A stretch of 64,000 nt of DNA, from NCBI GenBank assembly GCA_021820665.1, contig JAKADK010000002.1, positions 44,277 to 108,276 on the forward strand, in the 5' to 3' direction. The notes beneath the pieces are model-generated. The model worked only from the letters and a program-made list of their open reading frames with translations. It did no database searches and was not told the DNA's origin. Source of the stretch: Actinomycetes bacterium (GTDB taxonomy: Bacteria; Actinomycetota; Acidimicrobiia; Acidimicrobiales; RAAP-2). The translations under genes were made by a program, and so were the position numbers. This document shows positions 55,019 to 63,558 of this stretch, in pieces; within the stretch, counting starts at the first letter, position 1, and each line of letters opens with the position of its first letter.

Positions 55019-57442
55019 CTACGTCGTGACGGGCACCTGGACGTCGAGCCCGCCCGGGAGGTGCACGGTGGCCGTCCGTGCCCGCGCATGCGGTTCGTCT
55101 GCGTGCAGGCGGGCGGAAGACCACCGGCCAGCTGCTCCCACCAGCCGGTAGTGGTAGGCGTCGGACCCGTCGTAGACGGTGGTGGTGGGTTGGCAGGTGC
55201 GAGAGGTCGGCCAGCAGTGCAGATGCCACTCGTCCTCGGGGATCTCCCCGGTGTGCTGCCCGTCCGGGCCCATGGGGATGATCGCCCCCGCCCGTACGAA
55301 GAGCGGGATCCGATCCAACGGAACCTGGCGCGAGAAATGGACCGGACCGGCATGGACCTCCCCGTTCCAGAAGTCGGCCCACTCCCCGGGGGGCAGGGTC
55401 ACCTCGACACGCGACGGACCGGGCGCGTCGTCGAGCACGGCGACCACGAGGAGGTGCGGCCCGAGAAGGTACTCGTGGTCGACGTGCCGCAACGACGGTT
55501 CGCCGGGATACTCCAGCGCGAGCGGGCGGAGGACCGGCCAGCCGAACTGGCTCGCCTCCCCTGCAGCGCTGAGGAGGTACGGCAGCAGCCGGTACCGGAG
55601 CTGGATGAACCGGCGGACGATGTCGAGTGCCTGGTCCCCAAAGACCCACGGCTCGCGGGGTCTCAGCCCGTGGAACCGCGTGAGCGGCGAGAGGCAGCCG
55701 ACCTGTGCCCAGCGGACATAGAGCTCGGGGCTCGGATCGTCTCCGTAGAAGCCGCCCACGTCGTGCGCCCACAGGCCCGGCGCCGACAGCGCCCAGCTCA
55801 TCCCCGCACGGAGCTCGGCCGCCAGGCCGGCAACGCTGGCCTCCGGGTCGCCACCCCACTGGGCCGGATAGCGCTGGGACCCCGCCCAACCGCTCCGGCT
55901 CCACACCAGCGGAGCCCGTCCCGTCGTCTCCCCCACCTCCTCGGCCACCGTGCGGCTGTACCAGAAGGGATAGAGGTTCCGCCACGCCCGACCGGGCCGA
56001 CCATCGGCCATCATGGCGTCGTCGGGCAGTCCCTCCCCGAAATCGCATTTCAGCACGGCGACGCCGAGATCGAGCAGGGTGCGATTGAGCGACTTCCACC
56101 ACGCTCGCGCCTCGGGATTGGAGAAGTCCACGAGGGCCCGAGGCCGGCCGTCGCGGGAGAACGTCCGGGCCACCCTGGCAGGCTGCCCGTCCCGACCGCG
56201 GACCAGATATCCGGCCGCCTCGGCCTCGGCGTGGAGCGGCGAAGCCGGGTCGAGATAGGGGAGCTCCCACACCGAGATCTGGAAACCCTGATCGCCCAGC
56301 TGGGCGATCATCGTCCTCGGGTCCGGGTACTTCTCGTCGCTCCAGACGAAGTCGCAGTTCAACAGGTCCCGTTCCAGCCAGTCCGGGTCGATATGCAACA
56401 CGTCGCAGGGGACGGCACGCGTACGGAGCTCCGCCGCCACCTCCTCGAGCTCCGCTCGGGTGCGATAGCGACAGCGCGACATCCAGACGCCGAAGGCCCA
56501 CCGGGGCGGCACCGGCATCCGCCCAGTCAGGCCGGTGTACGCCGTAAGCCGCGCCTTCGGGGCGTCCCCCCCGATGAGGAAAAGGTCGAGACGATCCTCT
56601 TCGTTCTCGATCTCCATCACCGACGGATAGGGCGTCCCGACCTTCACCGTGAGCGGCCCCGGCGAATGCACGAACGCCGTGTACCCCGCCGACGAATGGA
56701 GCACCGGGGCCGCCTTGTACACCTGGCCGGTCCCCGCCCCGAGCGCGTCCGTCGCGACCAGGGAGAGCTCCTTCCCGTTGTGCACCACCGATCCGAACTG
56801 CTCGCCAAGGCCGGTGATCTCCTCACCGGGTGCCAGCTCGAAGCTCATCCACGTGCGCCCTGGGCCGAACGCCAGCGCCGTGGCCAGGGGAAACCCCGCG
56901 ACCTGGCGCCGGTCTCCCCCGCTCCGGCACAGGACCTGGCCATCGTCGCCAGTCGCCTCGAAACCAAAGGGACGCCGGCGGAAGCGGACGGACAGGGCGG
57001 AGGTCGACACGACGACGGATCCCTCGTCCTCGACAACCTCGACGGTCGCCGGACCCGGTTGCGGATCGAACAGGATCCCGTCATCGAGACCGTCGGCTGT
57101 CGGGTCCCACGGGCCCCCGGGAACGACCGTCAGGCGGAGGATGTCCGCGCCTGCAGCCCGGACACGCAGCGTCCCGCGACGCGTCGCCACTGGCCGGATG
57201 TCCGCCGGCGCCGTACCCGTCCGTGGGCTCTCCAGGTCCGGGGCGTTCGGCAATCGCCGCTCGAGACCCTGGTCAGCGGGTGGCTCATCGGTGATCACCC
57301 CGGGCAGCGGCGCCAGGCGCTCGTACCGGACCGCTACGAAGCGAAGGTCGACGGCGTCGCCCGAGCGTTCGACCGACTCGATCGACCGGACCAGGAAACA
57401 CTCCGCCGGACCGTCGCCGGCGCTCCCACCACCGTCCGTCAT
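55019..57442 (-). CDS. GH31 glycosidase, alpha-xylosidase (YicI) type
   Basis: Protein of 807 residues with an N-terminal beta-sandwich, a (beta/alpha)8 barrel and C-terminal beta domains. Nucleophile Asp in AVLKCDFGEGLPDDAM; acid/base Asp in PAQWGGDPEASVAGL; FGVWMSRCRYRTRAELEEVA, DVLHIDPDWLE and WSRSGWAGSQRYP match YicI-type alpha-xylosidases. It lacks the sulfonate-binding pattern of sulfoquinovosidases (their acid/base motif is WAGDQ-like, not WGGD). So it hydrolyses alpha-xylosides or similar glycosides from the non-reducing end. No signal peptide, so it acts on imported oligosaccharides. ATG at 57442. It is much more GC-rich than the importer genes that follow upstream. Confidence 0.87.
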   Translation of the reverse strand: MTDGGGSAGDGPAECFLVRSIESVERSGDAVDLRFVAVRYERLAPLPGVITDEPPADQGLERRLPNAPDLESPRTGTAPADIRPVATRRGTLRVRAAGADILRLTVVPGGPWDPTADGLDDGILFDPQPGPATVEVVEDEGSVVVSTSALSVRFRRRPFGFEATGDDGQVLCRSGGDRRQVAGFPLATALAFGPGRTWMSFELAPGEEITGLGEQFGSVVHNGKELSLVATDALGAGTGQVYKAAPVLHSSAGYTAFVHSPGPLTVKVGTPYPSVMEIENEEDRLDLFLIGGDAPKARLTAYTGLTGRMPVPPRWAFGVWMSRCRYRTRAELEEVAAELRTRAVPCDVLHIDPDWLERDLLNCDFVWSDEKYPDPRTMIAQLGDQGFQISVWELPYLDPASPLHAEAEAAGYLVRGRDGQPARVARTFSRDGRPRALVDFSNPEARAWWKSLNRTLLDLGVAVLKCDFGEGLPDDAMMADGRPGRAWRNLYPFWYSRTVAEEVGETTGRAPLVWSRSGWAGSQRYPAQWGGDPEASVAGLAAELRAGMSWALSAPGLWAHDVGGFYGDDPSPELYVRWAQVGCLSPLTRFHGLRPREPWVFGDQALDIVRRFIQLRYRLLPYLLSAAGEASQFGWPVLRPLALEYPGEPSLRHVDHEYLLGPHLLVVAVLDDAPGPSRVEVTLPPGEWADFWNGEVHAGPVHFSRQVPLDRIPLFVRAGAIIPMGPDGQHTGEIPEDEWHLHCWPTSRTCQPTTTVYDGSDAYHYRLVGAAGRWSSARLHADEPHARARTATVHLPGGLDVQVPVTT

Positions 57443-57490
57443 GCTAAGCCTTCCACGATTCCCGACCCCTTTGGCGCGCGCACGTCCGGC

Positions 57491-58636
57491 TCACATCGCC
57501 TCCTCGGTTACCTTGTCGAAGAAGTGCCACCGGCTCAGATCACTCCCAAACACCATTGGTTTTCCGGGCACAACGGCAGTCCGTGCATCCACACGAGCGA
57601 TCCCCGAACCGCTACCTGCCAAGTGGTCCTCCCCTTCATAGGCGTACTCTGCCGTCATGCTCTTCGCATCGATGGCAAAGTGGACCATGAGCTCGCTTCC
57701 TAACGCTTCCACGAGATCGACGTCCGCCGTCAACGTCGTCTCATCACGCTCCGTCGCCACGGGCAGGTACTCCGGTCTGATACCGACCACGATGTCTCTC
57801 CCACGATAGTCACGAAGCTTCTGGTGCTTCTCGAACACCGCTGGCGGTACCCGGAGAGCCTGCGAACCCAGGTGAATGAACTCACCTGCTTCGTCCAAAC
57901 CGGCCTGGTACAAGTTCATCGACGGCGAACCGATAAATGCAGCAACGAACATGTTCGTCGGATAGTCATACAATGATTGCGGCTTCTCACATTGTTGTAT
58001 CGTCCCGTCTTTCATCACCGCCACCCGGTCACCCATGGTCATCGCTTCCACCTGATCATGAGTTACATAGACCGTTGCCACACCCACTCGATGCTGAATA
58101 CGACTGACCTCGGCCCGCATTTGAACCCTCAACTTCGCATCCAAATTAGATAAGGGCTCGTCCATCAAGAATGCTGACGGCTCTCGGACAATTGCCCTTC
58201 CCATCGCCACTCGCTGCCGTTGACCGCCTGACAACTGCCCTGGCTTGAGCTTCAACGACTCCGACAGACCGAGGATCTGCGCCGCATTCGACACCTTGCT
58301 CTCGATTTCTTTTTTTGGCATCTTTTTCATCTTGAGGGAGAAACCGATGTTCTCTGCCACTGTCATGTGAGGGTACAGCGCATAGTTTTGGAACACCATG
58401 GCAATGTCGCGCTTTTGTGGCTCCACGTTGTTCACGACCTGACCGCCGATACGGAGCACTCCCTCTGAAATCGTCTCCAATCCTGCAACCATCCGTAAGA
58501 CGGTGGTCTTACCGCAACCGGAAGGGCCAACCAGAACCATGAACTCTCCCTCGGCGATAGCCAGGTCGATTCCTTTGACCGCTGCAAATCCATTTGGGTA
58601 CCGTTTACGGATACCCTCAAGCTCTATGGTCGCCAT
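57491..58636 (-). CDS. MalK-type sugar ABC transporter ATPase
   Basis: ATPase of 381 residues. Walker A LVGPSGCGKTTVLRMVAGLE, Q-loop MVFQNYALYPHMTVAENI, signature QLSGGQRQRVAMGRAI, Walker B AFLMDEPLSNLDAKLR and a TOBE regulatory domain after residue 240 (VGIRPEYLPV). These are the carbohydrate importer type (UgpC/MsmX/MalK). ATG at 58636 with GGAGG 7 bases upstream. DNA composition drops visibly (more A/T) from here to about 62000 compared with flanking genes, a sign of transfer. It powers the two permeases that follow. Confidence 0.92.
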   Translation of the reverse strand: MATIELEGIRKRYPNGFAAVKGIDLAIAEGEFMVLVGPSGCGKTTVLRMVAGLETISEGVLRIGGQVVNNVEPQKRDIAMVFQNYALYPHMTVAENIGFSLKMKKMPKKEIESKVSNAAQILGLSESLKLKPGQLSGGQRQRVAMGRAIVREPSAFLMDEPLSNLDAKLRVQMRAEVSRIQHRVGVATVYVTHDQVEAMTMGDRVAVMKDGTIQQCEKPQSLYDYPTNMFVAAFIGSPSMNLYQAGLDEAGEFIHLGSQALRVPPAVFEKHQKLRDYRGRDIVVGIRPEYLPVATERDETTLTADVDLVEALGSELMVHFAIDAKSMTAEYAYEGEDHLAGSGSGIARVDARTAVVPGKPMVFGSDLSRWHFFDKVTEEAM

Positions 58637-58687
58637 TTCATCTGCCTCCACATGATTGGCTGGTATGCCCTAACCAAACCGATGAAC

Positions 58688-59542
58688 TTATCCTGTAGAC
58701 GAGCCGGCCATGATACCTGCCACAAACTGCCGCTGCAGGACGACATAGAGAATCAGCATTGGTATCGAAGCAATAACAACACCGGCAAACAATACCGGAT
58801 AATTCGTGACGTATTGGCCCTGGAGATCGATAAGAGCCAATGGCAAGGTTCGATTTACCGGGCTCTGTATGAAGAGTAATGGGTATAGCAAGTCGTTCCA
58901 CGAGCCGAGAAATACCAAAATGACCACCGCCGACAAAGGAGCTCTGGAAAGCGGAAGCACAACGCGACGAAAGACGTTCATCGTCGAGCAACCATCCAAC
59001 ACCGACGCTTCAAGCACTCCAACCGGAAACTTGCGAAAGAAGCTTGTCAAGATGAACACCGCGATCGGCGCCAGTAGCGCAGTATTGATCACTATGAGAC
59101 CCAACAGACTGTTGAGCAAATGAAGCTCACGGAACAACACGAACTGCGGAATGATGCTCGCTTGTGCGGGTATTGCCAAACCGATGACCAGGAACCCGTA
59201 GGGAAGTATTCCTCTCCAACCTGACAAGAAGGTAACGCCAAAAGATGCCAACGATGCGATAACAACGACGGCAATTGTTGTGATCACACTGACGATAATA
59301 CTGTTGAAGAGCGCCCGCAGCATGCCACCGTCATGGATAACAGCCCGATAGTTGCTGAACGTCGGGTGAAAGCTGAGCCCAAACGGATGTTGGTATAGGT
59401 TGGCGCTCGTCTTGAACGACCCCCCGATGACAAAAATAAGCGGTACCATAATGATCAGCAGGGTGATCACCAAGATCACCCATCGGACGGTCGAGTACGG
59501 ACTGATGTGCTTCTTCTTCAGATGCGAAGATTCTGGTTTCAA
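58688..59542 (-). CDS. sugar ABC transporter permease (MalG/LacG type)
   Basis: Membrane protein of 284 residues, about 6 transmembrane helices. The EAA loop GVLEASVLDGCSTMNVFRRV followed by VLPLSRAPL docks the ATPase. Basic Lys-rich N-terminus (HLKKKHISPYSTVR) and TM1 LVITLLIIMVPLIFVIGG. It is the second (MalG-like) permease by its order and C-terminal pattern (YVVLQRQFVAGIMAGSS). Lower GC than the neighbours outside the cassette. Confidence 0.9.
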   Translation of the reverse strand: MKPESSHLKKKHISPYSTVRWVILVITLLIIMVPLIFVIGGSFKTSANLYQHPFGLSFHPTFSNYRAVIHDGGMLRALFNSIIVSVITTIAVVVIASLASFGVTFLSGWRGILPYGFLVIGLAIPAQASIIPQFVLFRELHLLNSLLGLIVINTALLAPIAVFILTSFFRKFPVGVLEASVLDGCSTMNVFRRVVLPLSRAPLSAVVILVFLGSWNDLLYPLLFIQSPVNRTLPLALIDLQGQYVTNYPVLFAGVVIASIPMLILYVVLQRQFVAGIMAGSSTG

Positions 59543-59636
59543 TGCCGCTGCTCGATCCGTAACCGGAGAAGGTAAATATTGATCTCACCAAGACTCTTTG
59601 CCACGTCCTGCGAGCTCCGTGCGGTGGCTCGGATCT

Positions 59637-60572
59637 TCACGATGCCCCCCGCGTGGCTCTGAGCAATCGCCGCTGGAGGATAGCAATTGTACCAATGATC
59701 AGCATAAATACGATCGACTCTGCCGCAGCGTATCCTAATTTTGAATCAGCAAAGGTGGTGAGAATTCTGGTGGAAAGAATATCCACATTCGACGCCGGTG
59801 GATTCCCAGAGAGGCCGTAGACCAACTGGAACGCCTGGAAGGCCTGAATCATCGTGAATGTTGCTACCAGGACCACCGTTGGCATGATCAACGGGCGAGT
59901 GACGTGACGCAGTTGCCGCAATCGCGATGCGCCGTCGATCGATGCAGCTTCGTACAATTCCAGCGGTATCTGCTGGAGCCCGGCGACAAACAACAGAACC
60001 ATCTCCCCCACGTACTGCCAGGCCTGCACACCGGCTACCCAATAGATGGCGTAGCGGTTACTGCCCAGAGGGTCGAGATGAACCGAGGTTAGTCCGATGT
60101 CATGGAAGAAGGTATTGAGGAGTCCGCCATCTGGCGCGTAGACAAATGTAAACGCGAATGCAACGGAAACCGCTGAGAGAATAGCCGGAAAGAATATCAC
60201 GCTTCTGACAACCCTGGATGAGCGAATATTATTACTCAATAGAACGGCTAATCCGAAGGCAACAATGGTTTCCACGATGACGACAGCTACCATGAGTTTG
60301 ACACTGTTGTTCAACGCGTTCGTGAACAAGCCGTCCTCCGTAAAGAGAAGACGAAAGTTGGTGAAGCCTATGTAATTGTAGTTTGACGAGTAACCGTTCC
60401 AGTTGGTAATCGAGTACTGAAAGGCGCGTAGCGTCGGATAGATGACGAGGAATCCATACACCAGGACCGCTGGCACGAAAAAGAGGGCGAGCTTCCATCC
60501 GCTCCCCAGACTGCTCCGCCGTGGACCGCGACGTTGTTGGGAGGCGATACGCTCAAATGTCAGCTTGCTCAC
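59637..60572 (-). CDS. sugar ABC transporter permease (MalF/LacF type)
   Basis: Membrane protein of 311 residues with a basic, Arg/Ser-rich start (RRGPRRSSLGSGWK), TM1 LALFFVPAVLVYGFLVIYPT and the EAA loop ELYEAASIDGASRLRQLRHV, TRPLIMP. Typical of the MalF/UgpA-type partner. Forms a heterodimer with the permease encoded 94 bp downstream. Lower-GC composition as for the rest of the cassette. Confidence 0.9.
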   Translation of the reverse strand: MSKLTFERIASQQRRGPRRSSLGSGWKLALFFVPAVLVYGFLVIYPTLRAFQYSITNWNGYSSNYNYIGFTNFRLLFTEDGLFTNALNNSVKLMVAVVIVETIVAFGLAVLLSNNIRSSRVVRSVIFFPAILSAVSVAFAFTFVYAPDGGLLNTFFHDIGLTSVHLDPLGSNRYAIYWVAGVQAWQYVGEMVLLFVAGLQQIPLELYEAASIDGASRLRQLRHVTRPLIMPTVVLVATFTMIQAFQAFQLVYGLSGNPPASNVDILSTRILTTFADSKLGYAAAESIVFMLIIGTIAILQRRLLRATRGAS

Positions 60573-60728
60573 ATTCGCTCTCTCATGTTCGCGCCCCGTA
60601 GCCTCGGTTGCCCGATCCTCCGCTGACCCGCATCAGAGATTCCACTGGGGGATCTTCGCCTGAGGAAGGCACGGCCATACGGTAGCCGACGTCGTAATCG
60701 GCGCTGAGCCTGGGGGCGACCGCCCGTA

Positions 60729-62060
60729 CTACGCGGCCGCCTGCGCCCGCAGCTGGTCGATGGTCTTCTGGGCTGCCGCCGCAGCTGCTTCCGGGGAGGT
60801 GCCATTGACGACGGCGATGGCAGCCTGGATCATCGCATCTCCCATCTCGACGCTGTCGAACTGGTAGTTCGGCGCCAAGATGGTGGGCTTGTTCAACCAG
60901 AGTGCCGTTGCAGCAAGATCACGCTTCGTGTAGTCCACGTTCTTCACCGTCACATGATCGTCCTCGCCGTTGGCGAAGGTACCTGCAGGACCACGGAGCG
61001 ACAGATAGTCGAGAAAGGCAAGAGCGGTATTTGGCTCGGAGGTTGATGCCTTCACACCGAGGATGTAGGTGAGATTGTAGACGCCAAGATATTTCGGGTT
61101 GGAGTTCACCGTCACCGGGGAAACCACACCCATGGGGAAGGTGGCACCCAAGCTACGTGCGGCGGCAATGTCGTAGTCTCCGGTCGCCAACATGGCTGCC
61201 TTTCCGGAAGCGAACAGCTCCAGGCACGGTCCCACGGCCGTTCCCGTCGAATCAGGCTCGAAATATGGCTTGAGCTCGACGAATTGCTTTAGTGTCTTGA
61301 TGAACCAAGCATCTGTGGCCTTGAGTTTACCTGTTTGGATTTCAGCGAACATATCGGGCACCGGCGCATTGTTCATTACCATGGAGTTCATGATCTGGGC
61401 GCGATTGTTGGCGTCACCGCCAGGCCAGGCGATGGGTGTGATCCCCTTGGACTTGATCTTGTCACAAAGACTCAAGAAGCCATCCCAAGTGGTCGGAAGC
61501 GTTGTTTCTCCAACTTTTTCGAAGATCGATTCATTGTAGACAAACATGAGGAACAGGAGGAGATAGGGAATACCGAGCTGCTTGCCACCGGATGCGAAAG
61601 AAGTCAGGTACTTCGACTGGAAGTTGTTAATGAACGGCTGGCCCGACAGGTCCATGTAGAGTCCGGCATCTACAAAACTTGTGAATTGGCCACCTCGGAA
61701 CGCCGTGAAGATGTCACCGGCGCTGCTGTTTCGAAGCACGGTCAGCTCAGTTGACTGGTACTCCGCAGAAGCCGTGACTGTGTCAGTCACTTTTGCTCCA
61801 GGGTACTTTGCCTCAAATCCGGCGATGATCTTTGCCATCGTCCCGGTGCTGCTGCTTCCGACCGGCCATCGGGCCAGGTCGATCGTGCCGTTCACCTTGG
61901 ATGGGTCAAACGCAGCCGGTGCGGAGCTCTTCGGGGAGACCGAAGCGCTCTTCGGGGAGCTGCTCCCGCACGCGGCAGCCACCACCGAGATCCCGCCCGC
62001 GCCCATGAGCCCCAAGAGGCTGCGGCGCGAGATCACTGGGTCAAGTTCGAAATGCGGCAC
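60729..62060 (-). CDS. sugar-binding lipoprotein of the ABC importer
   Basis: Protein of 443 residues. The N-terminus SRRSLLGLMGAGGISVVAAA followed by CGSSSP has twin arginines, a hydrophobic core and a lipobox (AAAC), so it is a Tat-exported lipoprotein. Then a Ser/Lys/Pro linker and a solute-binding family 1 fold (GTIDLARWPVGSSSTGTMAK, PYLLLFLMFVYNESIFEKVG, GKAAMLATGDYDIAAARS). It captures the sugar outside the membrane and delivers it to the permeases. GTG at 62060 with GAGG 7 bases upstream. The ligand is unknown. Confidence 0.9.
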   Translation of the reverse strand: MPHFELDPVISRRSLLGLMGAGGISVVAAACGSSSPKSASVSPKSSAPAAFDPSKVNGTIDLARWPVGSSSTGTMAKIIAGFEAKYPGAKVTDTVTASAEYQSTELTVLRNSSAGDIFTAFRGGQFTSFVDAGLYMDLSGQPFINNFQSKYLTSFASGGKQLGIPYLLLFLMFVYNESIFEKVGETTLPTTWDGFLSLCDKIKSKGITPIAWPGGDANNRAQIMNSMVMNNAPVPDMFAEIQTGKLKATDAWFIKTLKQFVELKPYFEPDSTGTAVGPCLELFASGKAAMLATGDYDIAAARSLGATFPMGVVSPVTVNSNPKYLGVYNLTYILGVKASTSEPNTALAFLDYLSLRGPAGTFANGEDDHVTVKNVDYTKRDLAATALWLNKPTILAPNYQFDSVEMGDAMIQAAIAVVNGTSPEAAAAAAQKTIDQLRAQAAA

Positions 62061-62424
62061 GTTGGTACCTCACTGTCCTCTCTGTCGCCCTGTCGACCCT
62101 GTTCACAAGCAGAGTGGACAGTGGTTAGTGGTTTGGCCTCTGTCCATTGGAACATAGTTCACGCGACCTGTCAACAATTTTCGGAGGGTCGCCGCCCGGT
62201 GGATGGCTGCCCCGACGTGCCAGACTGGGCCCGACGGCTCCGCCAGCAGGCAGGCTCCCGGGGACGGGGTGCTGGGTGTCCTGCTCGACCGGTGCTGGCG
62301 CTGCTGCGGGGGCGCGGCAGGATAGCGAAAGTAGCCGACGGCGATCGATCGATCGGCGTTCCGCGCCCGATGGACACCGGTTCACTGGTCGGCCGCTCGT
62401 ACGTCCTTCGTCGGGGTCGACCGC
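62061..62424. promoter_or_regulatory. 364-bp promoter region of the importer operon
   Basis: No gene. It contains an inverted repeat TGGACAG (62115-62121) ... CTGTCCA (62140-62146), and CCTCTGTCCAT at 62137-62147 is also found at 63836-63846 upstream of the Gfo/Idh gene. Between 62340 and 62356 lies the palindrome CGATCGATCGATCG, possibly part of the Gfo/Idh terminator. Confidence 0.5.
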
Positions 62425-63558
62425 TCAGCGTGCCGCGTCAGGGTACCGGAGCCGCCAGTCGACGTCGGACAGCTCCTCCCGGCGGACGGTACGACCGTCG
62501 GCCACCGCCATCTGGGCGGCGTAGCAGGTGAGCATGTTCTCGAGGCCGCTCCTCCAGTTCGAGTACGGCTCGCTGGCGTCGAGCACGACACGAGCGAATT
62601 CGTCGAGCATCTCGACATAACCGCGGTGGTGCTCGTAGGTCATGCTGTGGCCGGGCACCTTGATCCGCCGTTCCTCGTCGTCCGTCTCAAGGAGGAGCTC
62701 GGAGAACGACCCCCGGAGGGTGCCCTTCTCCCCGACGAGCAGAACGTCCTCCAACTGCTTGGATGCCCTGAAGTAGGAGAAACTGTGACTCACCCGGAAA
62801 CCGGGGTAGTCGACGATGACGACACCGTTGTCCTCGAAGTCGAGTTTGTCGACGAGGAGGTCGAGGCCGCCGAACCCGGCGACGGCAGTGAAAGGCAATT
62901 GGTCGTTCAGGCGGTAGATCAGGTCGAGCCAGTGGGTGCTCTCCTTGATGATCGCCCCGTCCACCTCGGCGTGCTTGCGCGAGTGGGACGGCCGCCAGGG
63001 AGAGCGGTGGTAGTCGAACCGGATCTGGCGCAGCGTGCCGAGTGCTCCCGACTCCAGGACCTCGAGGACGGTCTTCGCGAACGGGCTGTAGCTGATCTGG
63101 AAGCCAAGCATGTAGTGGCCGCTCGTCGCCATGGCCGCTTCCGCGATGCGGAACGCGGACTCCATCGTGAGGGCCATGGGCTTGGTGCAGAGCACGTACT
63201 TACCGGCCCGGAGCGCCTTGATCGTGTACTCCTCGTGGAGAAGATCGGGCACCACGAGGATGACCGCGTCGACGTCGTCCCGGGCGAGGAGCCGATCGTA
63301 GATCTCTTCCAGCTTGACGTCCTTTGCCGCCGGTGCCTCCCGGATCTGGGCGATAAGCCTGGAGTGAAGTGGGGAGGTCCTGAGGTCGTGGTCGGTATCT
63401 TCGATGCGGACGGCACCGGTGATGAAGGCGTGCTTCGCGGCGTCCGCATCGCAGACCGCTACCAGTTCGTAGCGCGGATGGTTCAAGGTGACGTAGACGT
63501 CCTCGAGGCCCTGCACGAGGCCGACGACCGCGCAGCGGACCTTCTCGTCATTGCTCAT
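62425..63558 (-). CDS. Gfo/Idh/MocA-family oxidoreductase
   Basis: Protein of 377 residues. N-terminal Rossmann domain (VRCAVVGLVQGLEDVYVTLN) and the family's dinucleotide and substrate segments: DAVILVVPDLLHEEYTIKAL, RAGKYVLCTKPMALTMESAF (the usual EKPxA lysine is in TKPMA), GALGTLRQIRFDYHRSPWRP and KESTHWLDLIYRLND. These are NAD(P)-dependent sugar or inositol dehydrogenases. It is likely the first step on the imported sugar. ATG at 63558. Transcribed in the same direction as the importer operon but separated by 364 bp. Confidence 0.85.
   Translation of the reverse strand: MSNDEKVRCAVVGLVQGLEDVYVTLNHPRYELVAVCDADAAKHAFITGAVRIEDTDHDLRTSPLHSRLIAQIREAPAAKDVKLEEIYDRLLARDDVDAVILVVPDLLHEEYTIKALRAGKYVLCTKPMALTMESAFRIAEAAMATSGHYMLGFQISYSPFAKTVLEVLESGALGTLRQIRFDYHRSPWRPSHSRKHAEVDGAIIKESTHWLDLIYRLNDQLPFTAVAGFGGLDLLVDKLDFEDNGVVIVDYPGFRVSHSFSYFRASKQLEDVLLVGEKGTLRGSFSELLLETDDEERRIKVPGHSMTYEHHRGYVEMLDEFARVVLDASEPYSNWRSGLENMLTCYAAQMAVADGRTVRREELSDVDWRLRYPDAAR

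Noticed and set aside
55019..57442. Sulfoquinovosidase
   Set aside because: Acid/base and nucleophile motifs are of the YicI alpha-xylosidase type, not the WAGDQ-type sulfoquinovosidase pattern.
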